A DNA stretch of 64,000 nt from Nocardia abscessus (GTDB lineage Bacteria; Actinomycetota; Actinomycetes; Mycobacteriales; Mycobacteriaceae), in NCBI RefSeq assembly GCF_015477775.1, contig NZ_JADLQO010000003.1, positions 310,001 through 374,000 on the forward strand, in the 5' to 3' direction. Positions 1-8,609 of the stretch are shown here, piece after piece; positions within the stretch are counted from its first letter, which is position 1; every line of letters begins with the position of its first letter. Under the pieces are notes generated by a model. It had not been told where the DNA came from. It saw only the letters and a program-made list of their open reading frames with translations, and ran no database searches. A program made the translations under genes and the position numbers.

Positions 1-128
1 GCTGGCACATCGTGCGGACCTTGACCGACTCGATCGCCGCGGCTCAGGGATCCTACGACAGCGTGCTGGGTGGGTACCCGACCGTGATCGACTTCAGCTG
101 GGTGCGGGGGGCGCCGAATGGCAGGTGA
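1..128 (+). CDS. 3' end of an unidentified protein
   Basis: The window opens inside a plus-strand gene. About 41 codons are visible, read in the frame starting at base 3 and ending at TGA 126-128. Nearly every third codon position is G or C, which supports real coding. The residues include WHIVRTLTDS and a C-terminal VRGAPNGR. I do not recognise a family. Its stop lies inside the start of the sigma factor gene (ATG at 118), an 11-base overlap that suggests translational coupling. By analogy with sigB/sigF operons it could encode a sigma-factor regulator, but nothing in the visible tail shows that. Confidence 0.6.
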   Translation, partial: WHIVRTLTDSIAAAQGSYDSVLGGYPTVIDFSWVRGAPNGR

Positions 129-903
129 GCCGAGGTCGCGCGGGGACACCTACGACAACATCGAGCCGCTGTTCGAGAAGATCGCCGCTCTGGACCCGGA
201 CGATCCGCGCCGCGAGCCCATGCGTCAGGAGCTGATCGAACGCTGTCTTCCCCTGGCCGAGCACATCGCCCGCAAGTTCGCCGGGCGCGGCGAGAACTTC
301 GACGACCTGTTGCAGGTCGCCCGCCTGGGATTGGTGCAGGCCGCCGACCGCTTCGACGTCGCGCGCGGGTCGTCGTTCCTGTCCTTCGCGGTGCCCACCA
401 TCATGGGCGAGGTCCGGCGGCATTTCCGGGACAACACCTGGGCCGTGCGGGTGCCGCGCCGGACGAAAGAGATCCAGCTGAGCATCGGCCCCACCGTCGA
501 AACGCTGTCACAGCGGCTGGGCCGGATGCCGCGAGCCAGGGAGATCGCGGCGGCGCTGGACGTCGATCTGGTCGAAGTGACCCAGGCTCTGATCGCGGGC
601 AACGCCTACCAGTCGTCGTCCATCGACGCGGTCGTCGGCGCCGACGCGGAGAGCGCTCCGCAGCCGCTGCTGGACAGCCTCGGGATCGAGGAGCCCTCCT
701 ATGACCTGGTCGAAGATGTCATGGCGGTGAAACCTCTGCTCGGGGAGCTTCCCGAGCGGGAGCGCCAAGTGCTGATCATGCGATTCTTCGAGTCGTTGAC
801 GCAGAACCAGATCGCCGAGCGGCTCGGCGTCTCCCAGATGCATGTCTCGCGCATCCTGTCCAGAACGTTGAACTCGCTGCGCGAGCAAGCGCTGCGGGAC
901 TGA
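118..903 (+). CDS. sigF: SigF/SigB-family RNA polymerase sigma factor
   Basis: 261 residues, the usual length for group 3 sigma factors of the SigF/SigB/SigG type. Region 2 (about residues 40-115) holds DDLLQVARLGL and FDVARGSSFLSFAVPTIMGE, the core-binding and -10 recognition segments. Region 3 follows (RVPRRTKEIQ), and region 4 at the C-terminus has a helix-turn-helix (QIAERLGVSQMHVSRILSRT) for -35 contact. Such factors direct stress and stationary-phase transcription and are normally held by an anti-sigma kinase; no anti-sigma gene is visible, but the preceding gene is cut by the window edge and overlaps this one. The family assignment is firm. The symbol reflects the family, not proven orthology to mycobacterial sigF. 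Confidence 0.93.
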   Translation: MAGEPRSRGDTYDNIEPLFEKIAALDPDDPRREPMRQELIERCLPLAEHIARKFAGRGENFDDLLQVARLGLVQAADRFDVARGSSFLSFAVPTIMGEVRRHFRDNTWAVRVPRRTKEIQLSIGPTVETLSQRLGRMPRAREIAAALDVDLVEVTQALIAGNAYQSSSIDAVVGADAESAPQPLLDSLGIEEPSYDLVEDVMAVKPLLGELPERERQVLIMRFFESLTQNQIAERLGVSQMHVSRILSRTLNSLREQALRD

Positions 904-913
904 GCGTCGGGCG

Positions 914-1204
914 CTACACCGGGTTCGGCGGCGCCGGGTCCGGTGACGGGCCGGGCAGTCCAGGGTCCGGTGACGGGCGGCCAGGGTCCGGCGCCGGGGG
1001 CGCCGGCGACGGCCCCGGAGGTCGCGGCGCGGGGCCGGGCACCGGCGGCAGCGGATGCGGATCTGGTTCCGAAGGAACGGGATTCGGATCCGGAATGGGG
1101 TCCGGCTCGGGAATCGGCGGCACCGGATCCGGTTCGGGGATGGGCGGCACCGGGTCCGGCTCGGGTGTGGGTAGGACCGATTGCGCCGCGCTGAGGCTGG
1201 ACAT
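914..1204 (-). CDS. Small proline-rich PEPDP-repeat protein
   Basis: 96 residues, of which more than a third are proline. After a short start (MSSLSAAQSVLPT) the protein is built of repeats of the type PEPDPVPPI, then a PG/SPDP-rich tail. No signal peptide, membrane segment or catalytic domain is visible. A strong ribosome site (AAGGAGGAG, about five bases before ATG on the minus strand) argues that this is a real gene and not a low-complexity artefact. It is convergent with sigF, with only 10 bases between the stop codons. Function is unknown; such segments often act as extended spacers or wall-spanning stalks, but there is no export signal to support that here. Confidence 0.6.
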   Translation of the reverse strand: MSSLSAAQSVLPTPEPDPVPPIPEPDPVPPIPEPDPIPDPNPVPSEPDPHPLPPVPGPAPRPPGPSPAPPAPDPGRPSPDPGLPGPSPDPAPPNPV

Positions 1205-1412
1205 GCGAACTCCTCCTTCTGGTCGGCGATCGCCGTGCGCCGCGGCAAGATCCGCGCGTCCGGCCGATCATCGGGCGGTTACCCATCGATCGCCGGACGA
1301 ACCGGGCCGCGCCGGTGCGGTGCGCCGTTCGGCCGACCAGTTTGCGGATTATGTCCGACGGGTAGTCAGACAGGAGCCGGAGAACAGATGCCGATGGCTC
1401 GAGGAGCTCGTC

Positions 1413-1757
1413 ATGACCGACCAGCGCCGACCACGCACCCGGAATCCGCGGTTCGGGCCGGGTGGTTCAGCGCCGACCCAGGCCGAGGGGATTTCCGTCA
1501 CCAGGAATCACGACGTGATCCGTCGCTGGGCCGAACAGCGTGGCGCCCGGCCCGCGACCGTGCCGGGCAGCGAGTACAACGGACGGCTCGGGGTCCTGCG
1601 CTTCGACTTCCCGGGGTACGGGGGTGCGGTACTGCGCCGGGTGGGATGGGACGAATGGTTCGCCACGTTCGACGACAGGAAGCTGCGTTTCTGGTACCAG
1701 GAACCGAGCTCCGACCGTCCGCCGAGCAACTTCAACCGCTTGGAGCCGCCGCGATAG
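1413..1757 (+). CDS. Small conserved hypothetical protein
   Basis: 114 residues. ATG at 1413 was chosen because GAGGAG lies six bases upstream; the longer open frame starting near 1095 runs through the antisense of the proline-rich gene. The protein has a charged N-terminus and a compact domain with ITRNHDVIRRWAEQR-like spacing, LRFDFPGYGG, WDEWFATFDDRKL and WYQE, ending with SNFNRLEPP. I recognise the pattern of a small family of uncharacterised actinobacterial proteins, sometimes labelled 'glucan branching enzyme' in databases without any enzymatic basis. No catalytic motif is visible. Lone gene between a divergent proline-rich gene and the two-component system. Confidence 0.7.
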   Translation: MTDQRRPRTRNPRFGPGGSAPTQAEGISVTRNHDVIRRWAEQRGARPATVPGSEYNGRLGVLRFDFPGYGGAVLRRVGWDEWFATFDDRKLRFWYQEPSSDRPPSNFNRLEPPR

Positions 1758-2204
1758 CCGGTGGACCGCTGGAACGGGCGTGAGACCGGTCACCGTCGCG
1801 CCTCCGCGACCGGAACAGGCGAAGTATGTGACGCAGGGCACGATTTCGACGTGAGCTTTCGCTATCGGGCCCGTGGTCGATGCGGGCGCAGGGGTATTCG
1901 GCTTCGCGATCGAAAACCTTTGCTGCCCAGCTAATTTCATGAATCGTTGCACCCTTGGCAGGCTACGGTGTCGCAGGGATTGTGGGTGGGGCCGGTCCCC
2001 CCTGTGCCCTGCCGAGGCCGCCGGGCGTATAGCGTCGAGAGAAGAACGAAGGGGCCCGCAACGGTCTGCCGGACGTTTACCGGCTGCGAACACGGGTACT
2101 CGAAGCCGAGCAAGGGTTGCTCGAAAAGCGGAAGGTCGCGTCGGAATGGGGATGCGGTTGTCCGCATCGTGACGCGCTTCCGCATGTCTGCAAGGGATAA
2201 GGTC
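1758..2204. other. Intergenic region before the two-component system
   Basis: About 450 bases with no convincing gene. Open frames here have poor third-position bias and no ribosome sites. It must contain the promoter of the response regulator gene, but I see no clear -35/-10 pair or palindrome. Confidence 0.5.
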
Positions 2205-2915
2205 TTGAGCGCAAACCTGATGATCGTGGAAGACGACGACCGGGTCCGTGGTGCATTGCGGCTCGCCATGGAGGACGAGGGCTACGACGTCGACGAGGCG
2301 GAGGAAGCCGAGGACGCGCTCACGCATCTGCGCAGCAATGGTGTTCCCGACGTGATGATCGTCGATCTGATGCTCGGTGGCATGGACGGATTCGAGTGTA
2401 TTCGCGAGATCCGCCGTGACCACGATGTTCCGATCATCGTGGTCAGCGCCCGCGACGACACACATGACGTAGTGGCCGCGCTGGAGGCCGGCGCCGACGA
2501 TTTCGTCACCAAGCCGTTCGAGATCAAGGAGATCACCGCCCGTATGCGCGCGGTGCGCAGGCGTTCCCGCCCCACCGCCGAACGGGAATCGCCGCAGGAA
2601 ATGGTGCTCGAGGCCGATGAAACGGCGCCGCTGGTGCTCGCCCAGGACAGCGGTGTCGTGCGCCGCGGTGACGAGGAGATCCGGCTCACGCTCACCGAGT
2701 TCCGTTTGCTGTGTGAGCTGGCCGAGTCACCGGGGCGGGTGCTCAGCCGCACGGTGTTGCTCGAACGGGTTTGGGACCGTGGGTTTTTCGGCGACGAGCG
2801 CATCGTGGACGTGCACATGCGCCGGTTGCGCACGAAGATCGAACGGGATCCGTCCGATCCGCGCGTCGTGGTGACGGTGCGCGGGCTCGGCTATCGCCTC
2901 GATGTCCGGCGCTGA
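2205..2915 (+). CDS. OmpR/PhoB-family response regulator
   Basis: 236 residues from a TTG start at 2205. Receiver domain about residues 5-120: acidic cluster VEDDD at 8-12, phospho-acceptor Asp54 in VDLMLGG, and the KPF lysine motif. Winged-helix DNA-binding domain about 140-235, with LTLTEFRLL, VDVHMRRLRTKIE and VRGLGYR. TTG was chosen because AAGGGATAAGG lies just upstream; ATG 2184 in the same frame would add seven residues and has no ribosome site. The next gene, a histidine kinase, overlaps the 3' end by 14 bases, so the pair is co-translated. Target genes are unknown; the ectoine operon directly downstream is one candidate. Confidence 0.92.
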   Translation: MSANLMIVEDDDRVRGALRLAMEDEGYDVDEAEEAEDALTHLRSNGVPDVMIVDLMLGGMDGFECIREIRRDHDVPIIVVSARDDTHDVVAALEAGADDFVTKPFEIKEITARMRAVRRRSRPTAERESPQEMVLEADETAPLVLAQDSGVVRRGDEEIRLTLTEFRLLCELAESPGRVLSRTVLLERVWDRGFFGDERIVDVHMRRLRTKIERDPSDPRVVVTVRGLGYRLDVRR

Positions 2916-4011
2916 GCGCTGCCTCGACGTCCAACGCTGGAGTCCGAACGCCTGGAGCCTGCGCGCCCGGGTAACCGCCGTCTTCGCGACGATCGCCGCG
3001 CTGATGTCGCTGGTCCTGGTCGTCTCGGTGTTCGTGATCAGCCGTGGCTACCTGGAGGCGCAACGAGCGAGCGCGGGCAGCGAGTCGCCCGCCGATCTCA
3101 ACGCCGATCTGGATCTGCTGCGCAATGTGCTGATCGGCTGCGCCGCCGTGGTCACCCTGATCGGCGCGGCGGTCGGCTGGTGGGCGAGCAGGCGGGTGCT
3201 CACCCCGCTGCACCAGCTCGCGGGCACCGCAGCACGGATCGCCTCCGGCGACCTCGACCAGCGGCTGCCCGCGACCGGGGACCAGGATCTCGCCATCACC
3301 ATCGAATCGTTCAACACCATGGTCGACTCGCTGCAACGGCGCATCGAGCGCGAACACCGGCTCTTCGGTGACGTCAGCCATGAGCTGCGCACCCCGCTGA
3401 CCACCTTGATGGCCAGTGTGGATGTGCTCAACCGGCACCGCGGCGATCTGCCGGAACGTTCGCAGCGGGCGCTCGGCCTGGTCACCGCCGAGGTGGAGCA
3501 CCTGCGCAAGCTGCTGGACGATCTGCTCGCGCTGGCGCGGGTGGAAGCGGGTATGCACCACGGCGACGCCGAGCCGCTGTCGGTGCGCGACCTGCTGGTC
3601 CACACCCTGGCCGACCGGCGCTACCCGGGCGATCTGCTCACGGTGCGCCAGGACGTCACCGTGCGCGGCCGCAAGGTGGAGCTGGAACGCGCGGTGGCCA
3701 ACCTGCTGCACAACGCCGACCGGCACGGCGGCGGTGTGCTCGCGGTCACCGTCGACCGCGACGGCACCGATGCCGTGCTCACCGTCGACGACGCGGGCCC
3801 CGGCGTGGCGCCCGCGGACCGCGCCCGGATCTTCGAGCGATTCGCGACCGCCCGAAGCGGCCGCCGCTCGCCCGATGGGACGGGCATCGGTCTGGCGTTG
3901 GTCGCCGAGACGGTCGCCACGCACGGCGGCCGCGTGGATTGCACCGACCGGCCGGGCGGGGGCGCGCGATTCGTCGTGCGGTTGCCCCGGCTCGGCGACA
4001 TCCATCCGTAA
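2902..4011 (+). CDS. Membrane sensor histidine kinase
   Basis: 369 residues. Membrane segment 1 about residues 26-47, a very short external loop of about 28 residues (48-75), membrane segment 2 about 76-97, HAMP linker about 98-150, dimerisation/phospho-acceptor helix with His160 in FGDVSHELRTPL, then an ATPase domain with LLHNADRHG (N box), VDDAGPGV (G1) and GTGIGLALV (G2). It phosphorylates the overlapping response regulator. The small external loop makes a large ligand-binding sensor unlikely; such kinases usually sense membrane or envelope state or an accessory protein. ectA starts 82 bases after its stop on the same strand, so read-through or a functional link to osmotic stress is possible but unproven. 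Confidence 0.92.
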   Translation: MSGAERCLDVQRWSPNAWSLRARVTAVFATIAALMSLVLVVSVFVISRGYLEAQRASAGSESPADLNADLDLLRNVLIGCAAVVTLIGAAVGWWASRRVLTPLHQLAGTAARIASGDLDQRLPATGDQDLAITIESFNTMVDSLQRRIEREHRLFGDVSHELRTPLTTLMASVDVLNRHRGDLPERSQRALGLVTAEVEHLRKLLDDLLALARVEAGMHHGDAEPLSVRDLLVHTLADRRYPGDLLTVRQDVTVRGRKVELERAVANLLHNADRHGGGVLAVTVDRDGTDAVLTVDDAGPGVAPADRARIFERFATARSGRRSPDGTGIGLALVAETVATHGGRVDCTDRPGGGARFVVRLPRLGDIHP

Positions 4012-4093
4012 TACGACCGTAAAGAAGTCGACTGGTTCACCTCAAAGTCGCTTCGTAAGCCTGGATAAGTACTGCTGACCGACGAGGAGTTGT

Positions 4094-4696
4094 ATGTCAC
4101 TGCCAACCCTGTCCCCAGCGGAGATCGAGCGATCGCGCGTCGACAACGCCGCGGCCGCCCTGGGAGCCACCCCGAACCGGAAAGACACCGGACCGGCCGT
4201 GGTCCTGCGCACGCCCCGGTTGGGCGACGGCGCTCCGATGTGGCGAATCGCCAAGGATTCCGCGGTGCTCGACGTCAACTCGAGCTACGCCTACCTGTTG
4301 TGGTGCCGGGATTTCGCCGGAACCTCGGTGGTCGCCGAATCGGACGGCCGCGTGGTGGGATACGTGATCGGATTCGTCCGCCCGCAGGCCCCCGACACCG
4401 TGTTCGTCTGGCAGATCGCGGTGGACCGCGCGGCGCGCGGCCGCGGCATCGCCGCCGAGCTGCTGCATACCTTGCTCAACAGCGTTGCCGCGCAGGGCGT
4501 TTCGGTGCTAGAGACGACGATCTCGCCGGACAACGCCGCTTCCGTCGCGCTGTTCACGTCGGTGGCGAAGGAGAGGGACGCGGAACTGACCAAGCGTCCC
4601 TTGTTCGACTCCGGCGTCTTCCCCGACAACCACGCACCCGAAGACCTGTATCGCATCGCCCCGACCGCCCGCACCACCGAGGAGGATCACCGATGA
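4094..4696 (+). CDS. ectA: L-2,4-diaminobutyrate N-gamma-acetyltransferase
   Basis: 200 residues, GNAT fold. Acetylates diaminobutyrate with acetyl-CoA, the second step of ectoine synthesis after EctB. The acetyl-CoA-binding segment is visible around residues 108-125 (WQIAVDRAARGRGIAAELL), followed by ETTISPDNAASVALF, typical of EctA. GAGGAG five to six bases before ATG 4094 sets the start. First gene of ectABCD; the stop overlaps the ectB start by four bases (ATGA at 4693-4696). The 82 bases before it should hold the operon promoter, although no consensus pair stands out. No EctR-type MarR regulator gene is adjacent. Confidence 0.95.
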   Translation: MSLPTLSPAEIERSRVDNAAAALGATPNRKDTGPAVVLRTPRLGDGAPMWRIAKDSAVLDVNSSYAYLLWCRDFAGTSVVAESDGRVVGYVIGFVRPQAPDTVFVWQIAVDRAARGRGIAAELLHTLLNSVAAQGVSVLETTISPDNAASVALFTSVAKERDAELTKRPLFDSGVFPDNHAPEDLYRIAPTARTTEEDHR

Positions 4697-5970
4697 TCAA
4701 CGCCGACACCACCGTTTTCGAGAGCCTGGAGTCGAACGTGCGCGGTTACTGCCGCGCCTGGCCCACCGTGTTCACCACCGCGAAGGGCAGCTGGCTGCGC
4801 GACGAGGAAGGCAAAGACTACCTGGACTTCTTCGCGGGCGCGGGCGCGTTGAACTACGGCCACAACAACGACGTGCTCAAGCGCTCGCTGCTGGATTACA
4901 TCGCCGGCGACGGCATCACCCACGGCTTGGACATGTCCACCGCGGCCAAGCGGGAACTGCTGGAGGCATTGCGCGACACCCTCTTCACCCCGCGCGGCCT
5001 GGACTACAAGGTCCAGTTCCCCGGCCCCACCGGCGCCAACGCGGTCGAGGCCGCGCTGAAGCTGGCGCGCAAGATCACCGGCCGGGAAACGATCGTCAGC
5101 TTCACCAACGCCTTCCACGGCATGACCCTCGGCGCGTTGTCGGTCACCGGCAACGCGGCCAAGCGCGCGGGCGCCGGTGTGCCGCTGGTGCACGCCGCGC
5201 ATATGCCCTACGACGGCTACTTCGACGGCACCACCGCCGACTTCCAGTGGATGGAGAAGGTGCTCGACGACACCTCGTCCGGCTTCGACCGCCCCGCCGC
5301 GGTGATCGTGGAAACCGTGCAGGGCGAAGGCGGCGTCAACGTCGCCCGCGCCGAATGGCTGCGCCACCTCGCCGGTCTGTGCGCGGAGCGGGAGATCCTG
5401 CTGATCGTGGACGACGTCCAGATGGGTTGCGGCCGCACCGGACCGTTCTTCTCCTTCGAGGTCGCAGGCATCACGCCCGACATCGTGACGCTGTCGAAGT
5501 CGATCGGCGGCTACGGCCTGCCGATGGCGCTGGTGCTGTTCAAGCCCGAGCTGGACGAGTGGTCGCCGGGTGAGCACAACGGCACCTTCCGCGGCAACAA
5601 CCCGGCGTTCGTCACCGCGACGACCGCGCTGCGCCACTACTGGTCCGACGACGCCCTGCAGACCGCCACCCAGGCCAAGGGTGAGAAGATCGCGCGCACG
5701 CTGGGTGAGCTGGCCGGATACTTCCCCGGTATCTCGACCCGTGGACGCGGCTTGGTGCATGGCGTCGTGTTCGACGACCCCTCGCAGGCGGGTAAGGTCT
5801 GCCAGATCGCCTTCGAGCGCGGCCTGCTGGTGGAGACCTCCGGTTCCACCGACGAGGTGGTGAAGCTGCTGCCGCCGCTGACGGTCACCGAGCAGGAGCT
5901 CGACCAGGGCCTGCACATCCTCTCCGGCGCCGTCGAGTCGGTGTGCGGCGGAATGGGGGCGGTCGCATGA
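4693..5970 (+). CDS. ectB: Diaminobutyrate--2-oxoglutarate transaminase
   Basis: 425 residues, class III (fold type I) PLP aminotransferase. It transfers the amino group of glutamate to aspartate semialdehyde, giving L-2,4-diaminobutyrate, the first committed step of ectoine synthesis. Visible features: SFTNAFHGMTLGALSVTGN, the PLP-binding VDDVQMGCGRTG, and the Schiff-base lysine near residue 269 in TLSKSIGGYGLP. The start is the ATG at 4693, inside the four-base ATGA overlap with ectA and behind GGAGG. A longer open frame beginning at 4090 is only antisense-like read-through of ectA in another frame. The stop overlaps ectC by four bases. Length matches the family. Confidence 0.96.
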   Translation: MINADTTVFESLESNVRGYCRAWPTVFTTAKGSWLRDEEGKDYLDFFAGAGALNYGHNNDVLKRSLLDYIAGDGITHGLDMSTAAKRELLEALRDTLFTPRGLDYKVQFPGPTGANAVEAALKLARKITGRETIVSFTNAFHGMTLGALSVTGNAAKRAGAGVPLVHAAHMPYDGYFDGTTADFQWMEKVLDDTSSGFDRPAAVIVETVQGEGGVNVARAEWLRHLAGLCAEREILLIVDDVQMGCGRTGPFFSFEVAGITPDIVTLSKSIGGYGLPMALVLFKPELDEWSPGEHNGTFRGNNPAFVTATTALRHYWSDDALQTATQAKGEKIARTLGELAGYFPGISTRGRGLVHGVVFDDPSQAGKVCQIAFERGLLVETSGSTDEVVKLLPPLTVTEQELDQGLHILSGAVESVCGGMGAVA

Positions 5971-6365
5971 TCGTGCGCACGACCGCGGAGATCACCGGCA
6001 CCGAGCGTGACGTGGCGGGCGAGGGCTGGCGCAGCAAGCGCATCGTCCTCGGTGGCGACGGCGTCGGCTTCTCCTTCCACGAGACCACCATTGACGCGGG
6101 GACGGTGCACGAGTTCCACTATGTGCACCACGTGGAAGCCGTGTGGCTCGTCGAAGGCGAGGGCACCCTCACCGATCTGGACAACGGCGTCACCTACGAG
6201 CTCGCACCCGGCTCGATGTACCTGCTCGACGGACACGAACGTCACCGCCTGGAGGTGCGCACAACGATGCGGATGATGTGCGTGTTCAACCCGCCGGTGA
6301 CCGGGCAGGAGGTTCACGACAGTAACGGCGTCTACCCGCTGGTCGCCGCGACGATCGGAGGTTGA
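5967..6365 (+). CDS. ectC: L-ectoine synthase
   Basis: 132 residues, the normal EctC length. A single-domain cupin that cyclises N-gamma-acetyl-diaminobutyrate to ectoine with loss of water, using a bound iron. Typical EctC sequence is visible: MIVRTTAEI at the start, FSFHETTIDAGTVHEFHY, EAVWLVEGEGTLTDL, and LDGHERHRLEVRT. The start is ATG 5967 in the ATGA overlap with ectB; an upstream in-frame start at 5943 is unlikely. ectD follows after eight bases, so the four genes form one transcription unit. Confidence 0.96.
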   Translation: MIVRTTAEITGTERDVAGEGWRSKRIVLGGDGVGFSFHETTIDAGTVHEFHYVHHVEAVWLVEGEGTLTDLDNGVTYELAPGSMYLLDGHERHRLEVRTTMRMMCVFNPPVTGQEVHDSNGVYPLVAATIGG

Positions 6366-6373
6366 GAACACCA

Positions 6374-7279
6374 ATGGTTCTGCAGCACACCGAAACCCCG
6401 CCCGAGACGGCTCGCTACGATCGCTACCCGACCCGTCTCGGCGCGCCCGCTCCGCACTTGGAGCGTGCCGACCCCGCGGTGTGGGGGGAGGTCGAGAGCG
6501 CGGAGCTCGCCTCGTTCGACGCCGACGGGTTCGCCATCCTCGACCAGCTGCTCACGCCCGACGAAGTGACCGAATTCAGCGGCGAGATCAGCAGGCTCGC
6601 GAACGACCCGGCCCTGCGCGATGACGACCGGGTCATCGTGGAGAAGTCGTCGAACCGGGTGCGCTCGGTCTTCGAAGTGCACAAGCTGAGCGAGGCGATC
6701 GCCGACCTGGTGCGTCAGCCGCGGGTGCTCCAGTTGGCCGAGCAGGTGCTGGGATCGCCGGTGTACGTGCACCAGAGCCGGGTGAACTACATGCCCGGCT
6801 TCCGCGGCACCGGTTTCTATTGGCACTCCGATTTCGAGACCTGGCACGCCGAGGACGGCATGCCCGCGCCGCGTGCGGTGAGCCTGTCGATCGCGCTGAC
6901 CGACAATTACCCGATCAACGGCAGCCTCATGGTGATGCCGGGCTCGCACCACACCTTCGTGCCGTGCCTGGGCAGCACCCCGGCGGAGCACTATCGGGAG
7001 TCGTTGCAGGAGCAGGAGATCGGCGTGCCGACGACCGACGACATCACCGCGCTGGCGAACCGCTACGGGATCAGCCAGTTCACCGGCCGGGCGGGGTCGG
7101 CGCTGCTGTTCGACTCCAACCTGATGCACGGATCGTCGAACAACATCACGCCGTTCCCGCGATCGAACATCTTCGTGGTGTTCAACAGCGTGCACAACAC
7201 GCTCGTGGAGCCGTTCGCCGCGCCGGCGCCGCGACCGGGCTACATCGGCAGCCGCGATTTCACGCCGCTGTCGGCCTGA
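6374..7279 (+). CDS. ectD: Ectoine 5-hydroxylase
   Basis: 301 residues, Fe(II)/2-oxoglutarate dioxygenase of the PhyH/EctD family. It converts ectoine to 5-hydroxyectoine. The EctD signature is complete: FYWHSDFETWHAEDG (iron ligands His151 and Asp153) and the third ligand His252 in LMHGSSNN. SLSIALTDN is also typical. ATG 6374 was chosen over an in-frame TTG at 6362, because GGAGG (6357-6361) would touch that TTG. It is the last gene of ectABCD and is followed by a strong hairpin. Its presence means the organism probably makes hydroxyectoine as well as ectoine, as do many soil actinomycetes under heat and desiccation. Confidence 0.96.
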   Translation: MVLQHTETPPETARYDRYPTRLGAPAPHLERADPAVWGEVESAELASFDADGFAILDQLLTPDEVTEFSGEISRLANDPALRDDDRVIVEKSSNRVRSVFEVHKLSEAIADLVRQPRVLQLAEQVLGSPVYVHQSRVNYMPGFRGTGFYWHSDFETWHAEDGMPAPRAVSLSIALTDNYPINGSLMVMPGSHHTFVPCLGSTPAEHYRESLQEQEIGVPTTDDITALANRYGISQFTGRAGSALLFDSNLMHGSSNNITPFPRSNIFVVFNSVHNTLVEPFAAPAPRPGYIGSRDFTPLSA

Positions 7280-7287
7280 TCGAGAGC

Positions 7288-7341
7288 CGCCCCGCGCGTG
7301 GGGCCCGCCCGATCGTTGGGCAGAGCCGCACGCGCGGGGCG
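7288..7341. terminator. Hairpin between convergent ectD and lactate oxygenase genes
   Basis: A perfect 13-base inverted repeat: left arm 7288-7300 (CGCCCCGCGCGTG), right arm 7329-7341, 28-base loop, then TTTCGC. It lies between two convergent genes, so it can serve transcripts from both sides. The long loop is unusual for an intrinsic terminator. Confidence 0.6.
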
Positions 7342-7378
7342 TTTCGCATGGCCTGCGGCCCCGGGCATCGGTACCGGG

Positions 7379-8542
7379 TCAGGGCACGCGCCGGATCGCC
7401 TCCGGAGTGAGGTCGGCGATGGTCGGGTACCCGTCCACCGCCATGAGCAGGTCGGCCTCGGCCAGCAGCGAACGCAGCACGTGCACGAGGCCGTCGACGC
7501 CGCCGAGGGCGAGCCCGTACGGGTACGGGCGGCCGATACCCACGGCCGTCGCGCCGAGCGCCAGCGCTTTGACGATATCGGCGCCGGTGCGGACGCCGGA
7601 GTCGAACAGCACGGGCAGGCCGTCGGCCGCCGCCACCACCTCCGGTAGATGCTCGATCGCCGGGATGCCGCCGTTGGCCTGTCTGCCGCCGTGATTCGAG
7701 CAGTAGATGCCGTCGACGCCCGCGTCCTTGGCTCGCCGCGCGTCATCGGGATGACAAATGCCCTTCAGCACGAGCGGCAGGTCGGTCAGCGATCGCAGCC
7801 AGGCCAGGTCGTCCCAGGTCAACGCGTTGCCGAACAGCGAGATCCAGGTCAGGATGGCGGTTTTCGGGTCCTGTTCGGGCGGGCTGGGCAGCAAGGCGCG
7901 GAACACCGGATCGCTGAAGTAGTTGGCCAGGCAGTGCCCGCGCAGCTGCGGAAAGTTGGAGATCGCCAGATCGCGCGGTCGCCAGCCGGGCACCCAGGTG
8001 TCCAGGGTGACCACGATGGCCTTGAAACCCGCGGCCTCCGCCCGGCGGACCAGGCTCTGCGCCAGATCCCGGTTGGTCGGGGTGTAGAGCTGGAACATGC
8101 CGGGGGTGTCGCCGAACTCCGCCGCCACGTTCTCCAGCGGATCGACGGTGAGGGTGGAGGCGACCATCGGGACGCCGGTGCGCGCGGCGGCCTTCGCGGT
8201 GGCGATGTCGCCGTGCCCGTCCTGGGCGCACAGTCCGATCACGCCGACCGGGGCCAGGAAGATCGGTGTCGGCAGCGTCATCCCGAACAGCTCGATCGAA
8301 AGGTCGCGCGTCTTGCTCGCGCACAGCATGCGGGGGATCAGGCCCAGTTTCTCGAAAGCCGTCACATTGGCGCGCTGGGTGAGTTCGTCGCCCGCACCGC
8401 CCGCCACATACGACCAGATGCCCGGCGGCAGTGCCGCGCGGGCCTTCGCCTCCAGGTCGGCGTAAGTCATCGGAAGATCGGGCAGCACACCCCCGAGCCC
8501 CTGGAAGTAGATCTCGTTCTGGTAGTCGCCGAAGTTGGTCAC
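7379..8542 (-). CDS. Lactate 2-monooxygenase (FMN-dependent alpha-hydroxy acid oxidase)
   Basis: 387 residues. FMN-dependent alpha-hydroxy acid oxidase family, closest in pattern to mycobacterial lactate 2-monooxygenase, which turns lactate and O2 into acetate, CO2 and water. Visible: [51 protein letters not shown], the catalytic histidine in [13 protein letters not shown] and the FMN phosphate site [10 protein letters not shown]. The GTG at 8542 was chosen because it follows AGGAGC and gives [12 protein letters not shown], which aligns with the start of the Mycobacterium smegmatis enzyme; ATG 8569 would add nine residues. It lies downstream of erm on the same strand with a 67-base gap that holds a 19-base palindrome. 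Confidence 0.88.
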   Translation of the reverse strand: MTNFGDYQNEIYFQGLGGVLPDLPMTYADLEAKARAALPPGIWSYVAGGAGDELTQRANVTAFEKLGLIPRMLCASKTRDLSIELFGMTLPTPIFLAPVGVIGLCAQDGHGDIATAKAAARTGVPMVASTLTVDPLENVAAEFGDTPGMFQLYTPTNRDLAQSLVRRAEAAGFKAIVVTLDTWVPGWRPRDLAISNFPQLRGHCLANYFSDPVFRALLPSPPEQDPKTAILTWISLFGNALTWDDLAWLRSLTDLPLVLKGICHPDDARRAKDAGVDGIYCSNHGGRQANGGIPAIEHLPEVVAAADGLPVLFDSGVRTGADIVKALALGATAVGIGRPYPYGLALGGVDGLVHVLRSLLAEADLLMAVDGYPTIADLTPEAIRRVP

Positions 8543-8569
8543 GCTGCTCCTGTCCACGTCTCGATGCAT

Positions 8570-8588
8570 GAATGTATCCGATACGTTC
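8570..8588. promoter_or_regulatory. 19-base palindrome, candidate operator of the lactate oxygenase gene
   Basis: GAATGTATCCGATACGTTC is a near-perfect palindrome around a central C; the only other mismatch is one T/G pair. It sits 27-45 bases upstream of the preferred GTG start, the right place for a TetR- or GntR-type repressor site. No regulator gene is adjacent. Confidence 0.5.
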
Positions 8589-8609
8589 CTGTAGCGATCT
8601 CGGTTCCGG

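Noticed and set aside
4011..4093. SigF-type promoter before ectA
   Set aside because: GGTTC and GGATA occur but are 24 bases apart, too far for a SigF promoter.
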